A DNA stretch of 51,092 nt from Candidatus Hydrogenedentota bacterium (GTDB taxonomy: Bacteria; Hydrogenedentota; Hydrogenedentia; Hydrogenedentales; SLHB01): the NCBI GenBank assembly GCA_903925285.1, contig CAIYET010000536.1, forward strand, positions 1-51,092. The letters are read 5' to 3'. The notes under the pieces were generated by a model, which was given only the letters and a program-made list of their open reading frames with translations, was not told the origin of the DNA and ran no database searches. Position 1 is the stretch's first letter. Every line of letters begins with the position of its first letter. Positions 21,221 to 31,406 of the stretch are shown here, one piece after another. A program made the position numbers and the translations under genes.

Positions 21221-22381
21221 ATGAGTAAAGGCATTCTTTTCACTTCGGAATCGGTCACGGAAGGGCACCCGGACAAGCTGGCCGATTACATCTCGGACTC
21301 GGTGCTCGACGCGATGCTCGAGCAGGACGCGTTTAGCCGCGTGGCGTGCGAGACGCTCGTGACGACGGGCCTGTGCGTGGTTGCCGGCGAAATTACGACG
21401 AAGGCGGTCGTAAGCGTAGCCGACGTGGCGCGCAAGGCCATTTCCGAGATCGGCTATAACGGCGGCGACAGCGGTTTCGACGCCAAGCGTTGCGCCGTCA
21501 TGGTCACGCTGGACAAGCAGTCGCCCGATATCTCGCAGGGCGTCACGGTGACGTCGTCGCGCGAACAGGGCGCGGGCGATCAGGGCATGATGTTTGGCTA
21601 TGCATGCGACGAGACGCCGGAACTGATGCCGGTGCCGATTTGGCTCGCGCACAAGCTTGGCCTGCAACTCTCGAAGTTGCGCAAGAGCAAGAAGCTCGAC
21701 TGGCTCCAGCCCGACGGCAAGTCGCAGGTCACCGTCGAGTATGTGGACGACAGGCCGGTCCGCATCGATACCATCGTCATCTCGAACCAGCATGGCGAGA
21801 AGGTTTCACAGAAGGAGATCCGCAAGGAGATCATCGAGAAGGCGTGCCTGCCCGTTCTTCCGAAGAAATATGTGAAGGGCGAAATCAAGTTCCATATCAA
21901 TCCGACGGGGCGCTTTTTCGTCGGCGGTCCGTGCGGCGATACCGGCCTGACGGGACGCAAGATTATCGTCGATACGTACGGCGGCATGGGACGCCACGGC
22001 GGCGGTGCGTTCAGCGGCAAGGATCCGTCGAAAGTCGACCGTTCCGCGGCCTACATGGCGCGCTACATTGCTAAGAATGTCGTCGCTGCGAAGCTGGCTT
22101 CGCGTTGCGAAGTGCAGTTGGCCTATGCAATCGGCGTTGCGAAACCCGTCTCGATTAACGTCACAACGTTCGGTACGTGCAAAATCGCCGAAGAAAAACT
22201 CGGCAAAATCCTCATGGACCAATTCGATTGCCGGCCCGCCGCGATCATCAAACTGCTCGATCTGCGCAAGCCCATCTTCCGCAAGACGACCAACTATGGC
22301 CACTTCGGACGCGAGAATGAAGGGTTCCGTTGGGAAATGACGGACCAAGTGGACATGCTGCGCAAGAAGGCCGGTTTGTAA
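21221..22381 (+). CDS. metK: S-adenosylmethionine synthetase
   Basis: [68 protein letters not shown]. Confidence 0.98.
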   Translation: MSKGILFTSESVTEGHPDKLADYISDSVLDAMLEQDAFSRVACETLVTTGLCVVAGEITTKAVVSVADVARKAISEIGYNGGDSGFDAKRCAVMVTLDKQSPDISQGVTVTSSREQGAGDQGMMFGYACDETPELMPVPIWLAHKLGLQLSKLRKSKKLDWLQPDGKSQVTVEYVDDRPVRIDTIVISNQHGEKVSQKEIRKEIIEKACLPVLPKKYVKGEIKFHINPTGRFFVGGPCGDTGLTGRKIIVDTYGGMGRHGGGAFSGKDPSKVDRSAAYMARYIAKNVVAAKLASRCEVQLAYAIGVAKPVSINVTTFGTCKIAEEKLGKILMDQFDCRPAAIIKLLDLRKPIFRKTTNYGHFGRENEGFRWEMTDQVDMLRKKAGL

Positions 22382-22405
22382 CTGCTACACCGAATTCGTA
22401 TCCTG

Positions 22406-22442
22406 TAACGCGCCCGGAAAACCGGGCGCGTTCGTGTTTTTT
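22406..22442 (+). terminator. Hairpin terminator after metK
   Basis: AACGCGCCCGG-AAAA-CCGGGCGCGTT followed by CGTGTTTTTTG. Confidence 0.85.
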
Positions 22443-22459
22443 GAGGAAGGAGTACTCGA

Positions 22460-22612
22460 ATGAAAGTCCAGGATTTTGCGCATCAAGTCTCTTCGCGTAC
22501 GCTGGCGCTGCTCGAGGAGACGCAGCATTATAAGGTGCCGGACGACCTTCGCAAAAGCGTCCTCGCCAAGATCCAGAGCGAGGTCGACGAACTTATCAAG
22601 AAAGCGTCGTAA
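22460..22612 (+). CDS. Small conserved-looking protein (50 aa) immediately upstream of addB
   Basis: Manual translation MKVQDFAHQVSSRTLALLEETQHYKVPDDLRKSVLAKIQSEVDELIKKAS*; preceded by GAGGAAGGAG Shine-Dalgarno-like sequence. Confidence 0.65.
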   Translation: MKVQDFAHQVSSRTLALLEETQHYKVPDDLRKSVLAKIQSEVDELIKKAS

Positions 22613-22621
22613 ACCGGTCTC

Positions 22622-25600
22622 ATGGCCGATGTCTTCTTGATCGCCGGCCCCCTGGGTTCCGGGCGAGTCGCGCGCATCGATGGTCTGCTGCGCGAGGCGT
22701 GGGGCCATGCGTGGCTGCTGGTCCCGACGCGGCAATACGCGTCGCGCCGTATCGAGCGGCTGCTGCTCGAAAGCGATCTCGGTGGCGCGTGGGGACGTCC
22801 CGTTTCGACCATGGAGGACTTCGTCGTAACGTTGTTACGCGCCGAAGGTCTCGATCCCGTCCGGCTCGACGATTTCGAGCGGCGCATGCTGCTCAAACGG
22901 GTCATCGAGCGTTTGGAGTCCGAGGGCGCACTCGAATTGCTCGGTCCGGCGGCGCGAACGAATGGCTTTGCCACGCACATCCTGCGGACGATTACACAAC
23001 TGAAGCAGGCCGCCATCGAACCGGTCGTCTTCGCGGAACGTATCGTGCGACGCCAACATGCGGCGTCCATCCATGGCGTTGTGGCGGCGGTCTATGCGGG
23101 CTATCAGGACGCCCTGCGCGACGTCGGCGTGTACGATTTGCCGGGCCTTTTCTGGGAAGCGGATCTGGTCGCACAAGCGAAATGCCCCGCCGCGCTCGAC
23201 GGAATCGATACGCTGCTCTTGGATGGGTTCGACGATTTCACGCCGTCCGAATTTCGTTTGCTCGCGTCCATCGAAAAGCACGTGGCCCGGCTTGTCTTCG
23301 GCGTCGATTACGATGCGGATCCCGACCGCCGCGATCTGTTTGCGTTGCCGTATCGCACGATCCAGGCGCTCCAGAAACGGTTCGCGATGCGGACCGAGAC
23401 CTATGAGACGGACGCGCCTCGAACGTGCATCGAATTCGCGTCTCGGCATTTCATGCATCGCGGCAAGCCCCCGGCGTCGTCGGATCTTGTACGCGATGTT
23501 GGCTTCTGGATCTGTTCGGATTTCACGCAAGAAATGGAGGCCGTCGCGCGCCGCGTTAAGACGCTGCTGCTCGAGGGCGTGCCTGCGGACGCGATCGCCG
23601 TCGTCTATCCGGACCTCAGGCAGGCCGCCCCGTCCGTTTGCATGGTCTTCGCAGAGTTCGGCGTGCCGATACGGCTCATTCATCCGCCCGCGTTATGGTC
23701 GAGCGCCGTAAGCGGTTTCTTGCTCGCGTTGCTCGAGGCGCTCGATGCCTGGAACCACAACGCGGTGCTCGATGTGCTCATGTCGCCATGGTTCCTCGGC
23801 GGCACGTCCGAATCCGATTCGTTCGCACGGCTCGCTGCGAAGGCACAGGTGGTTGCGGGACGTTCCGAATGGTTCCAAGGCATCGAGCGCCTGCTCGCGC
23901 GTATCGAGGCTAAGAAAGGCGACGATATTGCGCGCCTGATCGATAGCGTACCGAACGCCGAAGCGTGCCTGCGACTGCTGCAAACACGGCTCGTAAAATT
24001 GGGGAGCCTCGCCGATTGCGCGCCGGAACGCGATCCGCCCGCAGCATGGCCCGCATGGCTCGACGCCATGATCGACGAATTGAATATTGCGGAAACTGTC
24101 GAGCGCCATCCGGTCAAGGCCATTCGCGATTCCGAGCGCGCGGCGCTCGCCACGTTGCGCGACCTCTTGGGCCGCTGGGCCGCATGGGCGATGTCCGACG
24201 AACGCCCGCAGACGCGCGCCGATTTCGTGGCGGCGTTGCGCCACGCGCTCCAACAGACGCCGTTCCCGGCGCCGGGCGCGGGTAGCGGCGTGGCCGTGCT
24301 CGATCTCGCTTCGCTTCGCGGACTGCAATTCGATTACGTGTTCCTGGCCGGCGCGAACGAAGGCGATATCCCTTCGCCGCCCCCGGCCAACGCGGTCTAC
24401 TCGGAACAGGACGTTTCCGAACTCGCCGAGCATGGCGTCGAAATCGAGGGACGGCGCGTGCATGCCGAACGCGAGGCGCTGTTGTTCCATCGCGTTTTCG
24501 GCGCCGCGCGCAAACATCTGAACATTTCCTGGCGCATCTATGCGCGGGGCGGTAAGGAGCAGTCCCCAAGCCCGTACGCCGACGAAGTGCGCGCGTTGTT
24601 GGAGCCTGTGATCGGACCGCCGGTTGCGCGGGACCGTTTTGTGCCGGACGCCGGCGAAGTTGCGTCGTGGCGCGATATCTGCAACTTGGCGAACAACGGC
24701 GCGTCCGCGGTGAAGTCTGTAGTCGCACGCCGTTTTCCGCGAATAGAAGCGGGCGCACGAATCGAGCGCGCACGGCTCGATACGACGCCGTTCGGCGCGT
24801 ATGACGGCGTCTTGAACCATATCGGCATCGCCGAACGCTACGGATCGAACCATATTTTCAGCGTTGCGCAATTGGAGACGTACGCGGATTGCCCGTTCCG
24901 ATTTTTCGTCGAACGTATCCTCGACATCGAGGAGTCCGAACTTCCCGAAGCGGAATTCGATCCGCGCGTGCGCGGTCAGATCATGCACAAGGCGCTCGAA
25001 TCCCTGCATCGCAGATACCTCGGACGCGCGGTTTCCGAATGGCCCGAAGATGAGTTGCGCGAAGCCGTCCGCCGTTCGGTGAGCGAAGCGTTCGAGCAAT
25101 TGGCGTGGCATAGCGTCACGGCGCCGCGTGGGGTGATGAACGTCGAGCGCGAACGCCTCTGCGCGCTCCTCGACCGCTACCTGCGCATCGAACGCGAGCG
25201 CGGCGAGATCGAATGGAAGCCAAGCCATCTCGAAGTCGCGTTCGGCGGCGTGCGTGATTCGGACGATCCTATCAGTAACGCTGAACCGTATCTGCTGCAC
25301 GTGAATGAACAGGAGACTGTTCGTTTCGCAGGGCGTATCGACCGGATTGATCGGTGCGGGAACGATGCACGTATTATCGACTACAAGAGTTCGTTGCCGT
25401 CGCCGGATTTCAAAACAGGCCGGTCGATGCAGTTGGCGGTGTACGCGATGGCGCTCGAAGAGTTCCTTGCGCCTGGCGCGGTCTGTTCCGAGGCGTATTT
25501 CCTGCCTGTCGGAAGAAAGGACCGCAAGGAGGCGTTGGGCCGCAACAAGAAAACGGATGAGTGGCCGGCGCGGCGCGCTGCGGTGCTTGAGACGATCGCG

Positions 25601-25738
25601 CGATGCGTCGCGGGCATTCGCGAAGGTCGTTTCCCGCCGACGCCCGCCGACCGCAAGAAAGTCTGCCAGTATTGTCGGAACCGGCGTGCGTGCCGCCACG
25701 AGACGAGCCGTATCGAGCGCAAGGAGGCCACGCCATGA
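22622..25738 (+). CDS. addB: AddB/RexB-like PD-(D/E)XK nuclease with putative Fe-S cysteines
   Basis: SVAQLETYADCPFRFFVERIL; RIIDYKSS nuclease motif; C-terminal CQYCRNRRACRHE. Confidence 0.85.
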   Translation: MADVFLIAGPLGSGRVARIDGLLREAWGHAWLLVPTRQYASRRIERLLLESDLGGAWGRPVSTMEDFVVTLLRAEGLDPVRLDDFERRMLLKRVIERLESEGALELLGPAARTNGFATHILRTITQLKQAAIEPVVFAERIVRRQHAASIHGVVAAVYAGYQDALRDVGVYDLPGLFWEADLVAQAKCPAALDGIDTLLLDGFDDFTPSEFRLLASIEKHVARLVFGVDYDADPDRRDLFALPYRTIQALQKRFAMRTETYETDAPRTCIEFASRHFMHRGKPPASSDLVRDVGFWICSDFTQEMEAVARRVKTLLLEGVPADAIAVVYPDLRQAAPSVCMVFAEFGVPIRLIHPPALWSSAVSGFLLALLEALDAWNHNAVLDVLMSPWFLGGTSESDSFARLAAKAQVVAGRSEWFQGIERLLARIEAKKGDDIARLIDSVPNAEACLRLLQTRLVKLGSLADCAPERDPPAAWPAWLDAMIDELNIAETVERHPVKAIRDSERAALATLRDLLGRWAAWAMSDERPQTRADFVAALRHALQQTPFPAPGAGSGVAVLDLASLRGLQFDYVFLAGANEGDIPSPPPANAVYSEQDVSELAEHGVEIEGRRVHAEREALLFHRVFGAARKHLNISWRIYARGGKEQSPSPYADEVRALLEPVIGPPVARDRFVPDAGEVASWRDICNLANNGASAVKSVVARRFPRIEAGARIERARLDTTPFGAYDGVLNHIGIAERYGSNHIFSVAQLETYADCPFRFFVERILDIEESELPEAEFDPRVRGQIMHKALESLHRRYLGRAVSEWPEDELREAVRRSVSEAFEQLAWHSVTAPRGVMNVERERLCALLDRYLRIERERGEIEWKPSHLEVAFGGVRDSDDPISNAEPYLLHVNEQETVRFAGRIDRIDRCGNDARIIDYKSSLPSPDFKTGRSMQLAVYAMALEEFLAPGAVCSEAYFLPVGRKDRKEALGRNKKTDEWPARRAAVLETIARCVAGIREGRFPPTPADRKKVCQYCRNRRACRHETSRIERKEATP

Positions 25739-28700
25739 GCCGAACCGATGCGCAGCAGAGAGCTATTACTGCGGAGCTTAAGATGCTCTGCGTCGACGCG
25801 GGCGCAGGATCGGGCAAGACGCTCGTTCTCGTCGAGCGCATCGTTCACTTGATCGCGGAAAAGAAGGCGGACCTCGACGACATCGTTGCAATAACGTTTA
25901 CCGACAAGGCCGCCGCCGAGATGAAGGCGCGTCTGCGCCGCGCGTTCCGCGAGAAGGCGCCTATCGACGATCCCGGCGAGATGACGCGCTGGCGCGATTT
26001 GGAGCGGCGCGTCGAAACGGCGCGGATCGGAACCATCCATTCGTTCTGCGCACGGCTTTTGCGCGAACATGCGTTGCGGATCGGCATGGACCCCGACTTC
26101 ACGGTGTTGACCGAAGCCGAAACGGTGCTCCTGCGTAACGAAACAGCCATCGAAGCCGTACATGAACGCCTCGAAGCGACCGATCCCGCCGCGATGCGCG
26201 CCGCAACCGAATATGGTCCCGCGACGTTGATCGACGCGCTGGACGCGTTGCTCGCGAAACGCGGCGTGTTGGACCGCCTCGAAGCGGACCTGCCGTTGGA
26301 CGATCCCGATGCGCTGGCCGAGCGCTGGGCCGATCTTGCGCGCGCGGCGCATGAGCAGCGCCTGAAAACGTTCGCGCGGTCGCATGAAGTGCGGCTGTGG
26401 ATCGAACGCATCGAGTCGTTTGACGGGTTGTGCGAGAAACCTACGGATGGCCGCGAAGTCAAACGGCTAGAACAGATAGATCTGCTCGAAAAACTGCGTA
26501 ACGCGGAGAATATCGCCGCGATAAACACGTGTCTGGCCGGGATGGCCGCGCCGCCCCGGCAGTCCAAGTCGTCGAAGGACAACTGGCAGACCGAGGCGGC
26601 ATACGTTGGAATCGGCGCCCTGTTCGATACGATCAAGAAGCGCGCCCAGGGACTCGTCTGGACCGATCCCGATCCTGTCATCGAGGCTCGTGCGGCGCAA
26701 CTGACCTGCGACCTGTATGCGATGTTCGAGCACGTGCGAGGCGCGTTTAGCGACGCGAAGGCCGCGCGGGCCGCGATGGATTTCGACGATCTGATCGCGT
26801 CCGCGTGGCGCATGCTGCGCGAGAACGAATCGGTGCGTACGCGCGTGGCGCGCGGTATCCGTTTTCTGCTTGTCGACGAATTCCAGGACACGGATTGGAT
26901 CCAACTCGATATCGCGCGGATGCTCGTCGATGAACCCGGCGGTCCCGACTGGTTCTTCGTCGGCGACGCGAAGCAATCCATCTACGATTTTCGCGGCGCG
27001 GAGGTCGAGGTTTTCCAGAAACAGCGGACGACCGCCGAAGAAGTGGTCCCGCTGGCGCGGAATTTCCGCACGGTACCGGAGATCATCGATTTCGTCAACG
27101 ACGTGTTCGCGCGCACGGGACTGCTCGAAGCGGTCGAGGCCGAATACAGCGCCATCGAACCGCACCGCCCGGCCGCGAACGAGCCGCGTATCGCGTTCCT
27201 CGTGCCGCGCAAACGCGAGGAAAAGGCAAACGTCGAGGACTATCGTCGCGACGAGGCGGACCTGATCGCGTGGCGAATCGAGGAGATGTGTGTCGGTCCG
27301 AATCGCGTCATGGTTGGCTCGGACGACACGCGGCCCGCCGAGTACGGCGACGTGGCGATCTTGTTGCGGACCTTCTCGAACGTCCACCTCTACGAGGAAG
27401 GATTGCGACGCCGGTCGATCCCGTTCAGCGTCGTCGCGGGCGTCGGCTTCTATGAACGCCAGGAAATTATCGACCTGCGCAATCTCCTCGGCGTGGTCGT
27501 CAATCCCTGGGACGAGGGCGCGTTGCTGGGATTCCTGCGGGGACCACTGGCCGGGCTTTCGGACGACGCGCTAGCCGTCATGCGGCGTATGGGCAGCGTG
27601 GCGCGCACGTTCTGGTCGAACCCGTTGCCCGCAGATGCGCCCGAAGCCGAGTTGCTCGAACGTGCGCGCGCGTTGGCCAGCGACTTGCGCGGCCATCAGG
27701 ATCTGCCATTGCCGGCGTTCATGCGGTACGTGCTCGATGCGACGAAACATGAAGCTATATTACTCGAGCAGTACCTCGGTGGGCAAAAGGCATGGAACGT
27801 TCGCAAAGCGGCGGATTTGGCCGAAAATTTCGCTCGCACGCAGCCCGCGCGCTTGCCCGCGTTCGTCCATTACCTCGAAAAACTCGTCGGCCAGGAAGTC
27901 CGCGAAGGCGATGCCGCCGTGCAGTCCCGCGGCGCGGTGACGCTGATGACCGTTCACAAGGCCAAGGGCCTGGAATTCCCGATTGTCGTATTGGCCGATT
28001 CGGGACGCGAACTCGACGAGACGCGCATGGGCCTTCTCGCGGTCCATCGCGACATCGGTCTTGCCGCGCGCGTGACCGGCGACGATGGCGAATCGGCCAA
28101 GCCGGCCGTGTATACCGCGATTCGGAATGCGCGCAACGAAAAAGAAATGGCGGAGCACGCGCGCGTGTTGTACGTCGGCATGACGCGCGCCCGCGATTGG
28201 CTGCTCTTCGGCGGCACGCCCGCTCCGGGCACGAACAGTTGGCTCGAAACGCTGGACGACGCCTATTGCCTTCTGGACCGCAATAACGGCGGAGTCGTCG
28301 AGACCGAAAAATGGTCGGCAATTGTCTGGCGCGATCGCGTTGCGCACGTCGCAACGCCCAGCGAAGATCGCGTGCTCGAGTCGTTGGATGTCGATGCGCT
28401 CGTGCGTCGCGCCGAGCCGGTTATTGTCCCCGCGATCCGGCGCACGATTTCCGTATCGGCGGTCTTGGACGCAATGGTTGGCGCGCATGACGACGATGAG
28501 CCGCATCGCGAGTCAAACGACGATTTCGCGCCGACATTCGCGATGAAACGCGGCACGCTGGTCCATCGCCTCTTCGAATGCTGGACGCCCGGCACGCGCA
28601 TGGACGTGGGCGCGTTCCTCGCGCGCGAATGCCCGGCGCTGAACCTCTGCGAGATGCTTGTGCCCGACTTGGAGGGGATCCTGCAACGCTTCGAGACCGG

Positions 28701-29067
28701 CGCGCTCGCGCTACGAATGACGTCGGCTAAACGGATCGAACGCGAAGCGCCGTTCCTGTTGCGCATCGACGCCACGCTCGTAAGCGGGACCATCGACGCG
28801 CTGATTGACAATAGAATAGTCGTTGACTATAAAACTGGGCGTCCCCGCGCGGCGCTTCACGAACGCTACGAGTGGCAACTGCGCCTGTACGCGGCCGCCG
28901 TGCGGTCGTTGCTGGGCATTACGCCGACGGAAGCCTTGTTATATTATGCGGACCTCGGCGAAGAACGCGCAGTCGATATCGGCGTGCCGTACATGGACGA
29001 GGCGCTCGACCGCGCCGCCGCCGCGATTGAGTCGATCCGTATACCGGTAACGAACCAATCTCTATGA
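25735..29067 (+). CDS. addA: AddA/RecB-like UvrD-family helicase-nuclease
   Basis: Walker A CVDAGAGSGKT; VDEFQDTDWIQL; LMTVHKAKGLEFPIVVL; C-terminal VVDYKTGRP; ATGA overlap with addB stop. Confidence 0.92.
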   Translation: MSRTDAQQRAITAELKMLCVDAGAGSGKTLVLVERIVHLIAEKKADLDDIVAITFTDKAAAEMKARLRRAFREKAPIDDPGEMTRWRDLERRVETARIGTIHSFCARLLREHALRIGMDPDFTVLTEAETVLLRNETAIEAVHERLEATDPAAMRAATEYGPATLIDALDALLAKRGVLDRLEADLPLDDPDALAERWADLARAAHEQRLKTFARSHEVRLWIERIESFDGLCEKPTDGREVKRLEQIDLLEKLRNAENIAAINTCLAGMAAPPRQSKSSKDNWQTEAAYVGIGALFDTIKKRAQGLVWTDPDPVIEARAAQLTCDLYAMFEHVRGAFSDAKAARAAMDFDDLIASAWRMLRENESVRTRVARGIRFLLVDEFQDTDWIQLDIARMLVDEPGGPDWFFVGDAKQSIYDFRGAEVEVFQKQRTTAEEVVPLARNFRTVPEIIDFVNDVFARTGLLEAVEAEYSAIEPHRPAANEPRIAFLVPRKREEKANVEDYRRDEADLIAWRIEEMCVGPNRVMVGSDDTRPAEYGDVAILLRTFSNVHLYEEGLRRRSIPFSVVAGVGFYERQEIIDLRNLLGVVVNPWDEGALLGFLRGPLAGLSDDALAVMRRMGSVARTFWSNPLPADAPEAELLERARALASDLRGHQDLPLPAFMRYVLDATKHEAILLEQYLGGQKAWNVRKAADLAENFARTQPARLPAFVHYLEKLVGQEVREGDAAVQSRGAVTLMTVHKAKGLEFPIVVLADSGRELDETRMGLLAVHRDIGLAARVTGDDGESAKPAVYTAIRNARNEKEMAEHARVLYVGMTRARDWLLFGGTPAPGTNSWLETLDDAYCLLDRNNGGVVETEKWSAIVWRDRVAHVATPSEDRVLESLDVDALVRRAEPVIVPAIRRTISVSAVLDAMVGAHDDDEPHRESNDDFAPTFAMKRGTLVHRLFECWTPGTRMDVGAFLARECPALNLCEMLVPDLEGILQRFETGALALRMTSAKRIEREAPFLLRIDATLVSGTIDALIDNRIVVDYKTGRPRAALHERYEWQLRLYAAAVRSLLGITPTEALLYYADLGEERAVDIGVPYMDEALDRAAAAIESIRIPVTNQSL

Positions 29068-29189
29068 GACATGCCGCGTTCACGGGACTAATTGTGGATC
29101 ATCCGGATTTAGCGTACTTCACCTTCACTTTCGGAAGAAGGCCGCGCGCAGGGCTTCTGCTGCGAACGGGGAATTGTCGTTTCGATTCG

Positions 29190-29407
29190 GTTTCCCCGAA
29201 GGGGAAGAACATGAATAGCCGTGGGTGGCAACCCACGGATACAAAACCAATATCCATCGACCCTGGAAGGGTCGCACTATGTCCATATTATCGTTAATAA
29301 AGGTCGTCATTGTGCTCCTTGTGCGACCCCTTCAGGGTCGGTGGTTAAGCATTTGTACCCGTGGGTTGCCACCCACGGCTATTCATGTTCTTCCCCTTCG
29401 GGGAAAC
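29190..29407. repeat. 218-bp composite inverted repeat: perfect 49-bp arms plus a nested inner repeat
   Basis: GTTTCCCCGAAGGGGAAGAACATGAATAGCCGTGGGTGGCAACCCACGG at 29190-29238 and its exact reverse complement at 29359-29407; inner CGACCCTGGAAGGGTCGCAC (29258-29277) / GTGCGACCCCTTCAGGGTCG (29321-29340). Confidence 0.95.
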
Positions 29408-29419
29408 TCACTTGAGTCG

Positions 29420-30457
29420 ACAACTTTCCGAAAGAGAGAAGCCCTTATAAAGTACGCCAAATCCGGAAGATCCCTAATTGTGCTCTTGCTGGCAACCGGT
29501 TTCGTCTATGCGTCGCCGTTGCAAACACCGGTTGACTCTTATGTCGCAGATAAGGAGCAAAATGTTACTGATGGCATCCTGACGGTCGTTCACGATCCGG
29601 ACGACGCGGCGGTTGCGCGCGAGACGTTGGATGTGCTGAAAGAGGAACTGGCCGAATGCGCGCCGCACTTGCCCGTAGGCAGCGCGCCGGTCACGGTCTA
29701 CCTATGCCATTCGATGCAGGAATTCAAGACACGCGCGGGCGCGTATGGCCAGGCGCGCATCGGCGGCGTGGCCAAGGCGGAAAAGGGCGTCATCATCGTA
29801 CGAGCGCCGGCGATCTTGTCGTCGCCTACGGATTTTCGCGGGATCGTACGCCACGAACTGATCCACGTATTACTTGCACGCAACACCGAGCCAGCCTACG
29901 TGCCGCGCTGGCTCGACGAAGGCGTCGCGATGGTCCTGTCGAAGGAATTGCGATGGGAAAGCGCCCTCGAAGTGGCGCGGATGTATGTCGAGCGACGCCT
30001 ATCGCCGTACCGCGAACTCGATTTTGCGTTCGCGCCCATCGGCGACGAAACCACGTTCAGCGGCGCATACGCGCAAGCGTTGTCGATGACGCGATGGCTC
30101 ATGCAACGCACGGGCGAAGACACATTTTGGCAACTCGTGGCCGGGTTGCGCACGACGCCGTTCGAAGACGCGTTGCGCACGTATGCGAAGCTCACGCCGG
30201 CGGGCTTGGACGACGGCTGGCACGCCTCGCTTTGGAAAGTTGCCCTGGTCGCGTCGCTTGTGTCAGGATTTTCCGCGTTTCAATTTATGGCGGTCCTGGT
30301 CGTCGTAGTCTATCTGTACAAGCGGCGGCGCGGCCAACGCCTCATGCGGCAATGGGCCGCAGAAGACGACGGCGAACCGCCGGTGTTCCATTGGGAATCC
30401 ATCGAAGAAGGTCCGTATTCCTGGGAAGAAGAAGAGGACGATGACGAGCGGAAATAG
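29420..30457 (+). CDS. Membrane-anchored zinc metallopeptidase-like protein (peptidase MA-type); true start uncertain, after the repeat
   Basis: RHELIHVLLARNTEPAYVPRWLDEGVAMVLSKE (HExxH), N-terminal hydrophobic segment, C-terminal TM; the upstream ORF-track start at 29225 lies inside the inverted repeat. Confidence 0.7.
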   Translation, partial: TTFRKREALIKYAKSGRSLIVLLLATGFVYASPLQTPVDSYVADKEQNVTDGILTVVHDPDDAAVARETLDVLKEELAECAPHLPVGSAPVTVYLCHSMQEFKTRAGAYGQARIGGVAKAEKGVIIVRAPAILSSPTDFRGIVRHELIHVLLARNTEPAYVPRWLDEGVAMVLSKELRWESALEVARMYVERRLSPYRELDFAFAPIGDETTFSGAYAQALSMTRWLMQRTGEDTFWQLVAGLRTTPFEDALRTYAKLTPAGLDDGWHASLWKVALVASLVSGFSAFQFMAVLVVVVYLYKRRRGQRLMRQWAAEDDGEPPVFHWESIEEGPYSWEEEEDDDERK

Positions 30458-31403
30458 TAAGCGCGTCGCGGTGATTGGCGCAAGCGGCATCGGCAAACAT
30501 CACGCCAAGTGGTGGCAACACGCCGGCGCGGAAGTCTGCGCGTTCGCGGGCGCCTCGCCTGAGTCGGTCGCAAAGACGCGCGACGCGCTGACGGCGCTGT
30601 TCGGATTCGACGGGCGTGCCTACACGGATATCGCGAAGATGCTTGACGCCGAACGCCCCGACATCGTCGACGTTTGCTCGCCGCCGGCGTGCCATGCGCA
30701 ACATGTGCGCACGGCCCTCGAAGCGGATTGCGACGTCTTCTGCGAGAAACCGTTCGTCTACGATCCCGCGTGGCCGCGCGAGGAACTGATGGCGGCGGCC
30801 ACGGACTTGACCGCGCTGGCCGTACACCGCAGACGGCTCCTGTCGGTATCGACGCAATACGCAGCGGCCGCGCTGGCCTTCGGACGCTTGTGGGGAGACC
30901 GCGAACCCGTTACCCATTTCCATGGCCACATCGAATCGCCCGCGCGGAATCGCCCGCCGGATCCGATTCGGATCTGGATTGATTTGTCGCCGCACCCGTT
31001 GAGCGTGCTATTGAAACTCGCGCCGGGCGGCAAGATCCTGTGGAACACGCTCGATACGCGGTTTTCCGGATACGAAGCCATCGCGACATTCGACGTGCAA
31101 CGTCCGCATGGAGAATTGTTGCACGCCATGATCGTGACGCGAAACGCCCTGGAACCGCCGCTGAACACCCGCCATTTCAAGTACAACGAATACCCATTCA
31201 TCGTGGAAGGACAGACCGACGAGAACGGCGTTTACCGCGCGCGCATCGAAACGACCGACGGCAACTGTATCGAAGCGGATATGTTGCACGCAACGATCGC
31301 CGCTTTTCTACGCGGCAATCCCGTCGTGGGCATGCCCGAGTCCCTCCGCAACCTCGATTGGATGCTGCGTATTCGCGATGCCGCTATGGAGGCCGCCCGG
31401 TAG
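30441..31403 (+). CDS. Gfo/Idh/MocA family oxidoreductase
   Basis: RVAVIGASGIGKHHAKWW; DVFCEKPFVYD; VDVCSPPACHAQHV. Confidence 0.85.
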   Translation: MTSGNSKRVAVIGASGIGKHHAKWWQHAGAEVCAFAGASPESVAKTRDALTALFGFDGRAYTDIAKMLDAERPDIVDVCSPPACHAQHVRTALEADCDVFCEKPFVYDPAWPREELMAAATDLTALAVHRRRLLSVSTQYAAAALAFGRLWGDREPVTHFHGHIESPARNRPPDPIRIWIDLSPHPLSVLLKLAPGGKILWNTLDTRFSGYEAIATFDVQRPHGELLHAMIVTRNALEPPLNTRHFKYNEYPFIVEGQTDENGVYRARIETTDGNCIEADMLHATIAAFLRGNPVVGMPESLRNLDWMLRIRDAAMEAAR

Positions 31404-31406
31404 CCC

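Noticed and set aside
23693-25699. 668-aa minus-strand ORF antisense to addB (and similar long antisense ORFs at 17198..19084, 20519..21793, 13185..14201)
   Set aside because: Typical GC-rich antisense shadow ORFs over confidently identified genes.
22460-29067. metK-smORF-addB-addA as a new defence island
   Set aside because: AddAB is a housekeeping recombination nuclease and no other defence genes are adjacent; only the small ORF is kept as a finding.
29225-29440. N-terminal extension MATHGYKTNIHRPWKG... of the metallopeptidase-like ORF
   Set aside because: Entirely encoded by the 218-bp inverted repeat; the real start is probably downstream.
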